From positions 295,594 to 359,593 of the forward strand of contig NW_014575563.1 in assembly GCF_000708205.1 (NCBI RefSeq): DNA of 64,000 bases, written 5' to 3'. The position numbers and the translations under genes are program-made. Below the pieces are notes generated by a model. The model worked only from the letters and a program-made list of their open reading frames with translations. It searched no databases and was not told the origin of the DNA. Positions within the stretch are counted from its first letter, which is position 1; each line of letters opens with the position of its first letter. Of this stretch, positions 48,373-58,506 are shown in pieces. Origin of the DNA: Mixia osmundae IAM 14324. Its lineage: Eukaryota > Basidiomycota > Mixiomycetes > Mixiales > Mixiaceae.

Positions 48373-49157
48373 ATGAAGCTCAGCATCGGTCTGCTGACAC
48401 TCTCAGCAAGCCTGGCTTCCGTCATCGGCTATCCTAGCTCGCAGCACGTCCTCTTTGTTCCCTCTGGTACAAACGCAACGGATCTGGACGGCCGCGAGCC
48501 TGTCGACTTTCACGATCCTCGAGCAGGAGGCGGGAGGCAGTTCACCCAGACGCCGTGGGGCGCAGAGCCGCTCAATGTGATCATCAGCGGCAGAAGTGAT
48601 CCGAGGATACTGAGTGATGTTGGCATCGTGTCTTACATCGGCTCGCTTGGCTTTGAAGCCGAATGTCTCAATCAGCACTTTGGCGATAGGCAGCTGGCCG
48701 ATCTCGGCGATGGACGAGGGCTCAGGGAGGAACGCTTCGAGGTCAGACAAGGTCAGTCACAGCCGACGCATGGCTCGAAGGCATGCTGAGTCGAGAGCGC
48801 GACACAGCTTACGTCAAAGTGATTGGCACCTGCATCGAGAGTGTCGTCGGCGGATCGCATCTGCGCGCGTACCGGCAAGACGGACCGCTCGCTCGCTCCG
48901 ATGCTTGGTTTCTCGCCGTCTCAGTAGAGCGCTCGGCAAGGCATAACCACGCCATTCGCGCCGATGGCTACAATCTGGGACGAGATCAGCTCGTCAGATC
49001 AGCACTCCATGGCACTCGATGGAAGCATCTCGCATACTCCAGTACCGCAGAATTTGTAGAGCTCCTACGACCGGGCTCGCATGGCTTCGCCCATGGCATC
49101 GCGCAAGATGGACGCGTTGCCGTTCTCACTGCACACATCTCTGACGACCTTGCATGA
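48373..49157 (+). CDS. Secreted protein of unknown function
   Basis: A clear signal peptide (MKLSIGLLTLSASLASVIG) starts the protein. The mature part includes RQFTQTPWGAEPLNVIISGR, VSYIGSLGFEAECLNQHFGD and ADLGDGRGLREERFEVRQ. A 55-nt intron (GTCAGT...CGACACAG) joins Q to AYVKVIGTCIESVVGGSHLR, then GPLARSDAWFLAVSVER, IRADGYNLGRDQLVRSAL and HGIAQDGRVAVLTAHI. The motif series looks like a conserved basidiomycete extracellular family, which I recall but cannot name. Only two Cys are evident in the mature part, so it is not a typical Cys-rich small effector. About 240 residues. Confidence 0.8.
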
Positions 49158-49287
49158 CAATGTTGTTGCCTCTCCACCCATCATGCCTAGACGAATGACC
49201 ATGCATCTCTGTACGAGCGCGAGCGCGGACGCTCCCATTTTGTCATTTGAAGTATCCGGCTCATGAGGGCTGGGAAGGCCAACGGTT

Positions 49288-50060
49288 CTAAGCTTCTCGC
49301 TTCATTGCCAGAAGAGCGCATCGCCACGTAAGCTGCGCGAGATCTTCGGCGGCGATTGGATGACCGAGCGTGATGAGGACAAAGTCGAAGCCTTTGCCGA
49401 GATCTACGAGAGTGAGCTGCTTCCACGTCTTGCCGCCGGGGTGTCGACCGTAGCGACCGCTGCGAGGATTTGCGTCGCGCCAGATGATGTACTTGGCATA
49501 GAACGCTCGGATGTCTGCGCAAGGCTGTAACAAGCGCGTGCGATGATGATGGGGTACCTACAAGTATGGGTCTTGACGAGCAACTCAACCGTTGCGGGTT
49601 CGCAGGGATCGTCTGCATTGTGGCAGCGATCAGATCCAAGATCAAGATCAACGATCTGACCTCTCTACGGACCCGTGATGAGATGACGGAGGCAGGCAAC
49701 ATGTTTGAGCGGCATGAAGCGCTCCATCGTAAAGAGTTGGGGCTGCCAAATGTAGTCGCGCGCAAGACGCTGAAAGTCTATCATCAAGTGAGGGATTGGC
49801 TCGCTAGGCGTGGCAGGATCTGGGAACAAGTCTGCCTCCGTGGGCTCCTGGGAGTGCTCGGTCTGACGATCTGATGACCTCGGAGATTGACCTGCTGAGG
49901 GCGAGAAGAGGTCGGGCAGCTCGTATGAGAACTCGAACGCTGTTGTCAGATCCATCTTGTTTCTGCGTATTTGCTGATCAGGATGCCTCGGACGCTTCCA
50001 GGAACGGTGCTCGGAGGGAACTCGCATCCATTGGGGCCAGTTCGAGGGCAAACGGGACAT
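49288..50060 (-). CDS. Hypothetical protein
   Basis: Not recognised. The long first exon starts MSRLPSNWPQWMRVPSEHRS and continues with RRNKMDLTTAFEFSYELPDL, an acidic Ser/Pro loop, and FQRLARDYIWQPQLFTMERF. A ~60-nt intron (GTCCGT...TGCAG) and a ~47-nt intron (GTAGGT...GCGCAG) lead to TDDPCEPATVELLVKTHT and then IRAFYAKYIIWRDANPRSGR and TLVDLGKGFDFVLITLGHP. The total is roughly 220 residues, with many Trp and aromatic positions and no signal peptide or membrane span, which suggests a folded intracellular protein. It lies just downstream of NDUFA2 on the same strand, 115 bp away. Confidence 0.6.
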
Positions 50061-50175
50061 CGGCGGGGGCGAACGAGAGAGCGTATCTGCGTCGACGCGA
50101 TGCATCGATCAAAGTCTGGCTCATGGGAAAGCATGGCAGTGAAGCGAGCGTGTTGCGGAAGCGTTGCATTTCTTA

Positions 50176-50573
50176 CTACGACGGAAGTATACTCGCTATC
50201 CTCTTCTCGACCTCTGCCGAGTCTGCGGCGCCAGACAGGGAGACCTGTCGCTCTACGCCTCGCTCTACGTGTGACTGCATGAGCCTTGTCGCACGCTGCC
50301 ACGCGACGGAAGCCTGCCTACCTAGTCGGACGAATGCTCTTGCAGGTGTCCCTTGCGCTTCTCTGAACATGATGGGCAGGTCAGGGTTGGCCTTCTTGAC
50401 GTCGAGATACGCCTTTTGGATGAAGTTCCTAGCATCGCAGTGATGAGCTCCTGCAAGCGCATACGTCGACGAGCTTCTGACCTCGCTCCTGCGCTCTGCT
50501 CCGAGGTCTGGCAGGCGAGTATCCTGATCTCCCGTACAGCCGCCGGTAAGGCTTTCCTCAACGCTGACGCCAT
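50176..50573 (-). CDS. Mitochondrial complex I subunit NDUFA2 (B8, 10.5 kDa)
   Basis: Thioredoxin-fold accessory subunit of NADH:ubiquinone oxidoreductase. Three exons encode 95 residues: MASALRKALPAAVREIRILA with CQTSEQSAGAR, then across a 53-nt intron NFIQKAYLDVKKANPDLPIM and FREAQGTPARAFVRL, then across a 57-nt intron ERGVERQVSLSGAADSAEVE and KRIASILPS. This matches the family over its whole length. The single conserved Cys is in LACQTSEQ. Its presence shows the organism keeps respiratory complex I. The start codon is only 34 bp from the start of the gene on the other strand. Confidence 0.95.
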
Positions 50574-50607
50574 CGCCAATGCTTCCAATAGCTGAGCAGT
50601 CCTGCTG
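50574..50607. promoter_or_regulatory. 34-bp gap between two divergent start codons
   Basis: NDUFA2 starts at 50573 (minus) and the plus-strand gene at 50608. Both 5' leaders and promoters must overlap the opposite gene unless one start is mis-assigned (ATG 50740 is the next in-frame option on the plus strand). Confidence 0.4.
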
Positions 50608-51510
50608 ATGGCTAAGTCGATAACAGTAAATGTCAGAAGCCGACTATCATCTACCCAACTCGACAGCTTTCTATTAGCCCAGCCTCCCTCACGATCCGGC
50701 AAGCTCCTGGCAGACAAGACTGCTACGATCGGCGTCCCGATGCAGGGCAGCCTAGCGGAGCTCGAAACGCCGAATGAGCACGTCACATGGGCTGCGAAAC
50801 CGTCACACCTTTCACGGTCAATACTTGCCGGTAGGGCGACGAGCACGACCCCAACAGACGCTCTGCTCGCCCTCATCGATGCTTCGCCCCGTGCTTCCTT
50901 GTCGAGGCGCGCCAGGTCAGACAGCTCTGTCTCGTCCGCATCCACGGCACGTCTGCGCGAGTCTACCGGCTCGGTCGAACAGAGCAGGAAGCGAGCCAGA
51001 CCATCGATGGACAGACAAGCAAGTCCTACCATCCTTCTCGACGATGCTACGCTGCGCAATGTCACCAATCTCACGCGTAGATTGGATCGCAAGGGCAAGA
51101 GGACGAGTCAAAAGAGCGATCTGCGGAGTCAATCGAGCTTGCAGTCGAGCATATGCTCGCTCAAGCGTGCTAGGTCATGCTCACAGACGCCAGCTATCGA
51201 GGCTGCACCAGTCAAATCAGACTTTAGCCTGAGAGCCGCGACGACCAGTCCGAGCGCGTTGAGCCGACTCGGCAGTCTACCAAGCATTGCGCTCTCGAGG
51301 CAGTCCTCAAACGTGAAGCCATGTGAGCCAGTGTCAGCGAAGGAAGAAGAGGATGACTTTGACGAGGGCGATTCCTTCGAGCTTGCCCTGTCGCAGATGC
51401 CCCTCGAGCCGCCGCTGCAGGCTGCACAGACTCGGAAAGATGAAAGTCAGATCGACGAGCTATTAGACGGCCTTGACTGCAACGTCTTTGCTGCCGATTT
51501 CTCGGACTGA
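50608..51510 (+). CDS. Hypothetical Ser/Arg-rich protein with acidic C-terminus
   Basis: A single uninterrupted frame of 300 residues. No known domain is seen. The protein is rich in Ser, Ala, Arg and Leu, with many basic clusters (SRKRARPSMDRQ, RRLDRKGKRTSQKSD) and several RxxL-like sites, so it is likely nuclear and disordered. The C-terminal 50 residues are acidic: KEEEDDFDEGDSFELALSQM and ESQIDELLDGLDCNVFAADF. The minus strand also stays open over part of it, but only the plus frame has a plausible product, and the minus-strand NDUFA2 exon ends before it. Function unknown; a cell-cycle or DNA-replication regulator would fit the composition, but nothing proves it. Confidence 0.6.
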   Translation: MAKSITVNVRSRLSSTQLDSFLLAQPPSRSGKLLADKTATIGVPMQGSLAELETPNEHVTWAAKPSHLSRSILAGRATSTTPTDALLALIDASPRASLSRRARSDSSVSSASTARLRESTGSVEQSRKRARPSMDRQASPTILLDDATLRNVTNLTRRLDRKGKRTSQKSDLRSQSSLQSSICSLKRARSCSQTPAIEAAPVKSDFSLRAATTSPSALSRLGSLPSIALSRQSSNVKPCEPVSAKEEEDDFDEGDSFELALSQMPLEPPLQAAQTRKDESQIDELLDGLDCNVFAADFSD

Positions 51511-51647
51511 CACATGCAATGCGAAGTGGCTGGGTGTTGTTGTACACTACAGTATGTGTGGCGTTGCATTTGGCATTAGTTATTCTCTGCGTGAAACACC
51601 AGTCTGTCATCCCAACGTCAGCTCGACGGCTTGCGAACGAAATCAGG

Positions 51648-52931
51648 TCAGACGAACATTCCCGGTACACCGACGACTTCGAATCCCATCTTCTTGGCCA
51701 TAGCAGCAAAGCCTTCGGTCTCTATCAGTCCGTCGACAGGGTATGTAGGAAAATTGGCGCCCTCTCGGTGGACTCTGGCCTTGACGAGCGTAAAGGTGCC
51801 CCCGATGGCATCGAGGGGGACGTATGCGTTGCCCATGTGCGTCGGCATATCCACGAGATGATATCGGAACGTTGGGAACTCGTGGTAGCCACCTACGGTC
51901 ACATAGTCTGGACCCATCTTCTCCGCTAGCGCCAGACTTTGCTCGGTGTGCGCCCACGCGTTGCGTTCGTAGCCGCTGCAGCGACGATCAGATCTCGTCC
52001 AAGCGTTCGCAGATGGGACGTACTAGTATTCCCATCCTTGAGTAAGCCGCAAGCAGTTCGGCACGACGATGTCCTTGTTGATCGTCATGAGATCAGTCAG
52101 TACATCGGGATCGTATCGGATCACGTCTACATCGAGCCAGAGCACCCAGGCGTGCTTCTCATTGAGTGCCGAAGTGAGCAAGTAATTCCTCGCTCTGGCC
52201 ATGAAGGACCGTCTGGTCGGTTGTAACTCGTAAGCATGCCGTATGGTCTCGGGCAGCTGGAAGTGGAAGTCCTTGATGAGGATGGTGATGGTGTGATAAT
52301 GCTTCTGCTTGTCCGCCTTGGCGGCAATGCTGGCGGCAATCGCATTCAGCTTTTTGACTGTGCCGTCTGTCGTGTCCGAGATGAGAAAGGCAAGCGAGAT
52401 CAAGTTCTTGGGGTAGTTCCTGTCAGGTCCAGCGGACGATGAGGACAGTGCATTGTCATGATGGTGCTGGCCACTGACAGCTTGCCGATATTGTCAAAGT
52501 ACTCGTCGAGGTACTTTTCCGCGTTCCTCAGGGGCGTCAAGATGAGTAGTTGCTCTTGCGCCTGTCTGCCCATGGGTGTCGCTATCGCATTGCCCAGATC
52601 TGCCTTGACAATCTGCAGGGCATCGTGCAAGCTCAGGTGGGGTCCAACAGGTTCAGAGCAGGCAGTCGCGAACCATCGTATCTGCGTCCGAGCGATTCCA
52701 GCAATTGGCGCCGCCGCCTTGCAAGTTGAGCACAAACACGGTCGCGATGACGCTGAAGACGACGGTGAGCGTGCGCGAGTGGAAGAGGAGCCACATCAGT
52801 CCATCGCTCGCCCTGACGATCTGCCCAAGTGCTCCGCCGGGCGTGGACACCGTACCGAGCTCGTTGCTGGGCGGATTGCTCGATAGTAGACGCCTGTCTC
52901 CGGAGGAGGTATGCAGCCCTCGCTGCGACAT
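51648..52931 (-). CDS. Mannosyltransferase of the Anp1/Mnn9/Van1 family (GT62)
   Basis: Golgi alpha-1,6-mannosyltransferase subunit that extends N-linked mannan. It is a type II membrane protein: cytosolic N-terminus MSQRGLHTSSGDRRLL, anchor WLLFHSRTLTVVFSVIATVF. The catalytic part has QLLILTPLRNAEKYLDEYFD, then LNYPKNLISLAFLISDTTDG, YLLTSALNEKHAWVLWLDVD (with the DxD-type motif WLDVDVI), IVVPNCLRLTQGWEY, NAWAHTEQSLALAEKMG and PLDAIGGTFTLVKARVHREG. It ends with TEGFAAMAKKMGFEVVGVPG. Introns were placed after DTM, before NYPKN and in GWEYY. Length of about 340 residues is normal for the family. Mnn9, Anp1 and Van1 cannot be told apart by eye. Confidence 0.93.
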
Positions 52932-53051
52932 CTGCCCGGAGCTGCAGTCTTGAACGGATGCCTGTCTCCTGCAGTCACTCACCGAAATTATTATTGACGC
53001 GACTGGTCTTTCGCAGCAGTGCTCCGTGGCAGACTGGCACGCTCGCTCTGA
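52932..53051. promoter_or_regulatory. Divergent promoter Mnn9/Anp1-like / UBA2
   Basis: 120 bp between outward-facing starts; no motif was recognised. Confidence 0.4.
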
Positions 53052-55394
53052 TGTCATCCGACAAGGCTCGCTACAGGGCTGCAGAGCTGATCCTCGGCAA
53101 TGAACTCTTCGGACGCGTGCAGTCCTGCAAGGTCCTCATGGTCGGCGCAGGCGGAAGTCAGCGATATCGATTCTGCGCGCGTATGTCTCGAGCTGAGTGA
53201 CTCCACTTGCAGTCGGCTGCGAGCTCCTCAAGAACCTCGTCACTAGCGGCTTCGCTGACATCACAATCGTACGCGCCCGCCAGTCTACTCGAGAGGCTGA
53301 GTTGACTTGACCAGCGCCTATAGATTGACTTGGACACGATAGATCTGTCCAATCTGAACCGGCAGTTCCTCTTTCAGAAGCAGCACGTCAAGCGCAGTAA
53401 AGCATACGTCAGTCTCAAACTTACTCGAATTGTCAGTATCTGATCGTCTGGCACGATTAGGTTGCCAAAGAATCAGCCTCCAAATTCAATCCCCATGTCA
53501 GGATAGAGGCCCTTCACGGCAACATCAAGGAGCCCCAGTTTGACACTGCCTACTTTGCCCAATTTGATCTCGTCCTCAACGCCCTCGACAATCTTGGTTT
53601 GCAGTCTTAGCATCCACAGGTCCCTATCGGCTGACCAATCCGATAGACGCGCGGCGGCATGTCAACAAGATGTGCCTCATCGCTAAAGTGCCCTTGATTG
53701 AGTCGGGCACGTCAGGCTACATGGGCCAAGTGCAGCCTATTTATCAGGTCACTGCGAGCGTTCTGACCCCGTGGGCGCAAGCTGAGGCTTCACCCTGATC
53801 CCAGGGTCGAACGGAATGCTATGACTGTCAGACTAAGCCGACACCCAAGACATTCCCGGTTTGCACCATCAGAAGCACGCCGAGCACGCCGATACACTGC
53901 ATCGTCTGGGCAAAGAGCTATCTCTTCCCGTGGGTTTCAAGATGTTCGAGTTGACTCACTGCGCTAACATAAGCCTGACCGCCCAGGCGGCTCTTTGGTT
54001 CCGATGACGAGCAAGAGGGCGCAGAGCTCGACAAAGCTGCAGCACGCGGCGAGAATGGTGCGCTGATCTGCACACCCTTCCAACAAGGTCTGAATGCCTT
54101 TGTCGTGTAGCTGGGGAGATAGACAACCTGCGCAAGGAAGCGGCAGAGATCAAAGCCATTCGCAAGACCGTCCACACTTCAGGCGGCGCGCAGCGGGTCT
54201 TCGAGAAGGCAAGCCACCGCCTTGCTCGAAGCGTTCGCGCTGACAACACTCTGCAGGTCTACAGCGCAGACATCAACAGGTTGCTTAGCATGGAGGACAT
54301 GTGGCGCGCGCGACAGAAGCCGACGCCTCTCTCGTGGACGGATCTGACATCGGCGACAGAAGCAAGCACGAGCCGTATCGCCAGTGGAGGACTCAGAGAC
54401 CAGCATGTGCCCTCGCTGAACGAGTCATTCCAGCTCTTCGTCTCCAGGTAAGCCTCGCACGCCATTTGATGACCCTCACTGATGTAGACTATAGTATGGA
54501 CAAGCTCTCTGCGCGCGTGCGAGATGATCCGGACACACCGCTCGAGTGGGACAAGGACGACGAAGACGCGCTGAAATTTTCCACGGCGGCAGCCAACCTA
54601 CGAGCCACGGCATTTGGTATCCCCGTCAAATCTCAATTTGATGTCAAACGTGTGCCATCACTGGTCGCAATGGGATGGAGCTGACCCAAGCTGCAGAGAT
54701 GGCCGGCAACATCATCCCTGCCATTGCGACGACCAATGCCATCGTGGCTGGTCTCATTGTTTTGCAAGCTCTGCATGCGCTTCGCAAAGAATGGAGTCAG
54801 GGCCGCTTCGTTTGGGTAGCCAAAGATGCACGCAAGGCCACCAGTATCACTCAGCTGAGCGCGCCGAGTCCGACATGTGCGAGCTGTCAAATGTCTTATG
54901 TTCCATTGCGAGTCAATCTCGGCGAAGTCACCTTGTCAGAGCTCGTCAAGATCGCCCAGGAGAAGCTCGGCTACGGTGAAGAGGTCGTCATTGTCGAAGA
55001 GAGCAGACTATTGTACGACCCCGACTTTGACGATAATCTCGATCGCACACTTGCATCACTAGACATCAAGGCTGGCAGCTTGGTCATGGTCAGCGACGAA
55101 GATGGCCTATTGTCCGATGCTACTTTTGTCATCTCTGATCTGCCGAACGGCACATTTGAGTTACCGAAGGTCCCGCCATCAATTCCCAAGAAGCCAGTCA
55201 AGGAGGAAGCTACAGACGCAGAAGCAAGTTCGTCGCAGACTAGAACATCGACGAAGCGAACAATAGATGAAGTCGACGCTGAGGGATCTCAGAGCAAGCG
55301 AGCGCGAGTAGACGCTTCGGGCGCGATCCTGATTGACGATGATGAAGAGCAAGACAAAACGGCGGCTACCGACGGCGTCATAGATCTTGACTAG
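53052..55394 (+). CDS. UBA2: SUMO-activating enzyme E1 subunit Uba2
   Basis: Catalytic half of the SUMO E1; it adenylates SUMO and forms the thioester. The ATP-binding Rossmann part reads [37 protein letters not shown] and [20 protein letters not shown]. The catalytic Cys lies in [20 protein letters not shown]. Zinc ligands are CYDCQ and [38 protein letters not shown] and the ubiquitin-like domain ([20 protein letters not shown]) follow. The C-terminal acidic tail with KSKR-like basic sites precedes VIDLD. About eleven introns of ~50 nt; one uses a GC donor (separate entry). All key residues appear present. Confidence 0.96.
54209..54256 (+). other. GC-AG intron in UBA2
   Basis: 48-nt intron with donor AAG|GCAAGC and acceptor CTGCAG. 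Removing it joins RVFEK to [16 protein letters not shown], as in other Uba2 proteins. Its length is a multiple of three and it has no in-frame stop, so retention would insert 16 residues without a frameshift. Confidence 0.75.
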
Positions 55395-55444
55395 AGTCAT
55401 GCATAGACGTACACAACAGATGAGATGCATGCAAAGAAATGCGT

Positions 55445-58252
55445 CTAGGCTCGCGTGGTTGCCCATTGACCTCGCTGCGTTGGTGTGGCTTTCTGATTGA
55501 GTGGCGTGGGCGTAGTGGAAGTCTGATCCACACTGAGATAGCTGGGCGCAGGACTTTGTGGGACACGACAGACGTGTTTACGTCCATCACCTCCGCCATC
55601 AGTACTGATGCGGCAGCTTCTTGAGCAATATGTCTGACCGCATTTCGGACACTTTGGGAAATTGACACCTTTACGGTGGCAGACTGAGCAACTTCCCTTC
55701 ACATTCAGCTGCGAAGCTGCTTCGAGCGCGGCGAGAACCTTATCCATCTCGTCCTTCCTTGGAGATGAAGTGTGCTTGCCGAGCGAGATCGCAAGCGTGG
55801 TCGCCGCGACTTGCTTTCGTTGCTCGGTGCCTTCCTTCGCAGCGAGTACCGCCAGCGCAGCGGACGGAATCTCGACAGCTTGTCGGTCCTCCGCCTCTTC
55901 ATCGTGGTCAGACTGCGTGCCTTCTGTCGCCTCGCTCTCCCAGCCCTCGCGCTCAAACTGGGCGATCTGATCGCGTTGCAGGGCATCCTCAAGCGCGCCG
56001 GCTGCCGTGTTGACCGGCAGATCTTGGAACTTGCCTTTGACGGTATCAAAGGTCTGACTGAGACTCGTCAAACTAAGAGAGCTGCCAAAGTTGCTCGCCC
56101 GCCGCCGGAGCTGCTGCAAAGGCCCAGAAGCAGGCTTGTGGCCGTTGTTCTGTTCCTGCGTTTGCCCGAGAGAAAGCAAACTGGCGAAAGAGCCATGCCT
56201 TGGCTTCGCGAGTCCCCGAGAGGGCCACGTTCCCCGGGAAAAGGTCGTCGGCATGGGGCTGGGATCATCGGCAAGTGCTGCAAGGTCAAAGACGGATGCA
56301 GTGCCAGATCTCGAGAGCAAGGGTGAAGCAGGGATGCCAATCTGTTCTTCGCTGAGCTCGACGGTGGGCAAGCGATGCTTGACCTTCCACCTAGCGCCAA
56401 GCAGGTCGGTACTGCTTCGGATCGGTTGCTTTGAGAAGAAGTTTGGGGGCAATGTGGTGATAGAAGCATTCGACAGCGTCGGCTGCAAAATTGGCCGGGA
56501 AGTGCTCGCGCGCAAGCTGAGCTGAGGTCTTTGTGCAGGCTGCGTCAGTGAAGTCACGGAGACAGAATCGCGTGACATTGAAGTATCTGCTTCATCGTTG
56601 TCCAGCGTGAAGGAAGCACTACGTCGCTTGTGTTGGGGCTGAAGCGGCACAGCCAAATCATTCGGCTGCTTGATCGTGCTACTGGACACCTGATTCGCAG
56701 CTTGTCCCAACATCTTCGAGGCCGAGTCGACTTCTGCGAGGTCTGCAGGGCTACTTAGCGGGGAAAGGTGATGCTCCAGGTGATGCGGCTGATGGAGCAC
56801 ACGACAGACGTGATTCGGCGGCGACTGTGAAGCTGCAAGATTCGAGGATGCGTGTTTGATCGGCAGAACAGTGACGGCGTTCTCATTGGCCAGTATCTCA
56901 AGTCTGCGCGTTGCCTTGCCGAGCAGATCGTTCGCCAGCTTTGAGCCCGCTCCGCCGGCTTGTGTGCCGATCTCGATACACTTGCGCCACCAATGCGCTG
57001 CATCGTCTCGTCCGCGCGTACTAAAGTCTGCCTCAATGGCGGGGTTCTCATGGTGCAGATTGCTGGCAAAAGAAGCCAGAGCCAATAAGTAGAGTATGTG
57101 TATCTGTGCGCTCCTTCGATGCTTCGCGCTTGTCGGCAGAGCGCTTGACTTGGTCTGGTTGCTGCCAGAACGTAGTAAGGCTGGACCGGGTTGCCGCGAC
57201 TTGCTCTTGGCTCTGGCGGACGGCCTGTCTTTTGCTTGCTGGATGACAGGATACAGGCTCGCATGACGTATCGCGTCCTGAGACAGGTTGTAGCCTTCAT
57301 GCCAGATCTGATCACGGTCGGGCCGTATCCTGCCTAAGCGGTAGAGCGTCGTGAGCCCGACAGCCAGATCAGCGACTGTCTCGAGATTGATCGACTGATC
57401 GAATAGCGCGGCTTCCTCTTCCGAGCTTGGCTCGTTGGCATACCGGTGTGCTTGTGCGTCCTCGAAAGTCTGCGTTTCTATCGCTTCGGCCTCGAAAGTG
57501 GCAGCCTTGTCCCGTTCGTCAGGATTGAGTCGGGCCATATCGTGCCGCGCCTTTCTAGCTTTCTGTCTCGCCTCATCGTCTGATGCAGCGAGTTCTGCAC
57601 GCTTCCGTATCGATGGTGCGCGTAGCGATGGCTTGGAGACTTCTATGGCCAAACCTTTGAGATACCAGTGAGCTGCTTGACTGGGATCGGCTTGCAGCTT
57701 GTGCGTGACGTTGCTGTCACTGCTTGCCGCGAGCCCGCGAGAATAGAGACTTCAAGAAGCTCGTCAGAAGTGTAGCACACGGTCAATAGAATGCATAGCT
57801 CACTTTGCGAGGGTGAGACAGGCTTGTGAGCTGCCAAGGTTAGCCGCTTTGTCGAGCTTGCGCAAGGCCGAGCGGTAGTTGTGGCCTATGATGTCCATCT
57901 GTGACGGTTCGATGAGTTCCCCCGTTGAGTTGACGAGCATAATGGAGCCCACCTGAGCTTGCCAGAGCAAGGCTTCCACGTCTGTCTGTGCGTGATCATC
58001 ATTGGCCGTCTCTTCATCGCTCGAGGAGTCGTCCTGCCCAGCTGCTGCTCCTGCTGCTCCTGCTGTTACGGTTCGGCCAGACCGTCCGGATGATCTCGAA
58101 GCAGCAGAAGCCTTGCGGGCATGACGCCCGTTGATCTCTGTGCTCGTCGCCGGCGCTAAAGTGGCACTGCCGCCCGGCGACGGCTGCCCGAACTTGAAGG
58201 ATGCGAACCAAGATGCCGAGCTCGAGCCAGAGGCATGAGGCGAGCTCGCCAT
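55445..58252 (-). CDS. Sel1-repeat protein with C-terminal MYND-like zinc finger
   Basis: Exon 1 encodes a Ser/Gly/Ala-rich leader and QVGSIMLVNSTGELIEPSQM, then Sel1/TPR-type helices YRSALRKLDKAANLGSSQAC. A ~60-nt intron (GTGAGC...TGAAG) joins LA to NLYSRGLAASSDSN and then DPSQAAHWYLKGLAIEVSKP. More helical repeats follow (LLALASFASNLHHENPAIEA, DDAAHWWRKCIEIGTQAGGA, LANDLLGKATRRLEILANEN). A long Ser/Pro-rich disordered region fills the middle. The C-terminus has CSVC-x8-CPKC-x4-CSRSC-x12-HVC, a MYND-like layout with H-x-C in place of the usual H-x3-C. About 910 residues. The role is unknown; such scaffolds often act in protein complexes. Tail-to-tail with UBA2, 50 bp apart. Confidence 0.8.
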
Positions 58253-58506
58253 CTGTCTCTTGCCGGCACACGCCAGGCTCTACGCCTGCTGATCCCTTGG
58301 TGAGTCGGTACGTTTGAGTTTCCCCTTGGCAACGTCGGCCGCGCGCCGAGGAAGCCACGACAGGCGTTGTGACGGGCGTCCGACATCAGCCAGCGTGAGC
58401 TCATCGCGCGCCCCCAAGGCACAACTGACGCAGCTCAGCTCGCAGACATGGTGAGGACAAAGCGGTGAGGCTCAAGAGACAGCGCAACGAATGCGGCCAC
58501 GCCCCA
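58253..58506. promoter_or_regulatory. Divergent promoter Sel1/MYND-like / DUF218 genes
   Basis: 254 bp between the two starts. An ATG at 58448 opens only a six-codon upstream frame before a TGA at 58466. Confidence 0.4.

Noticed and set aside
50322-51098. Long minus-strand frame overlapping NDUFA2 and the hypothetical plus gene
   Set aside because: Only the part at 50573 and below belongs to a gene (NDUFA2, spliced). The rest mirrors the plus-strand coding frame.
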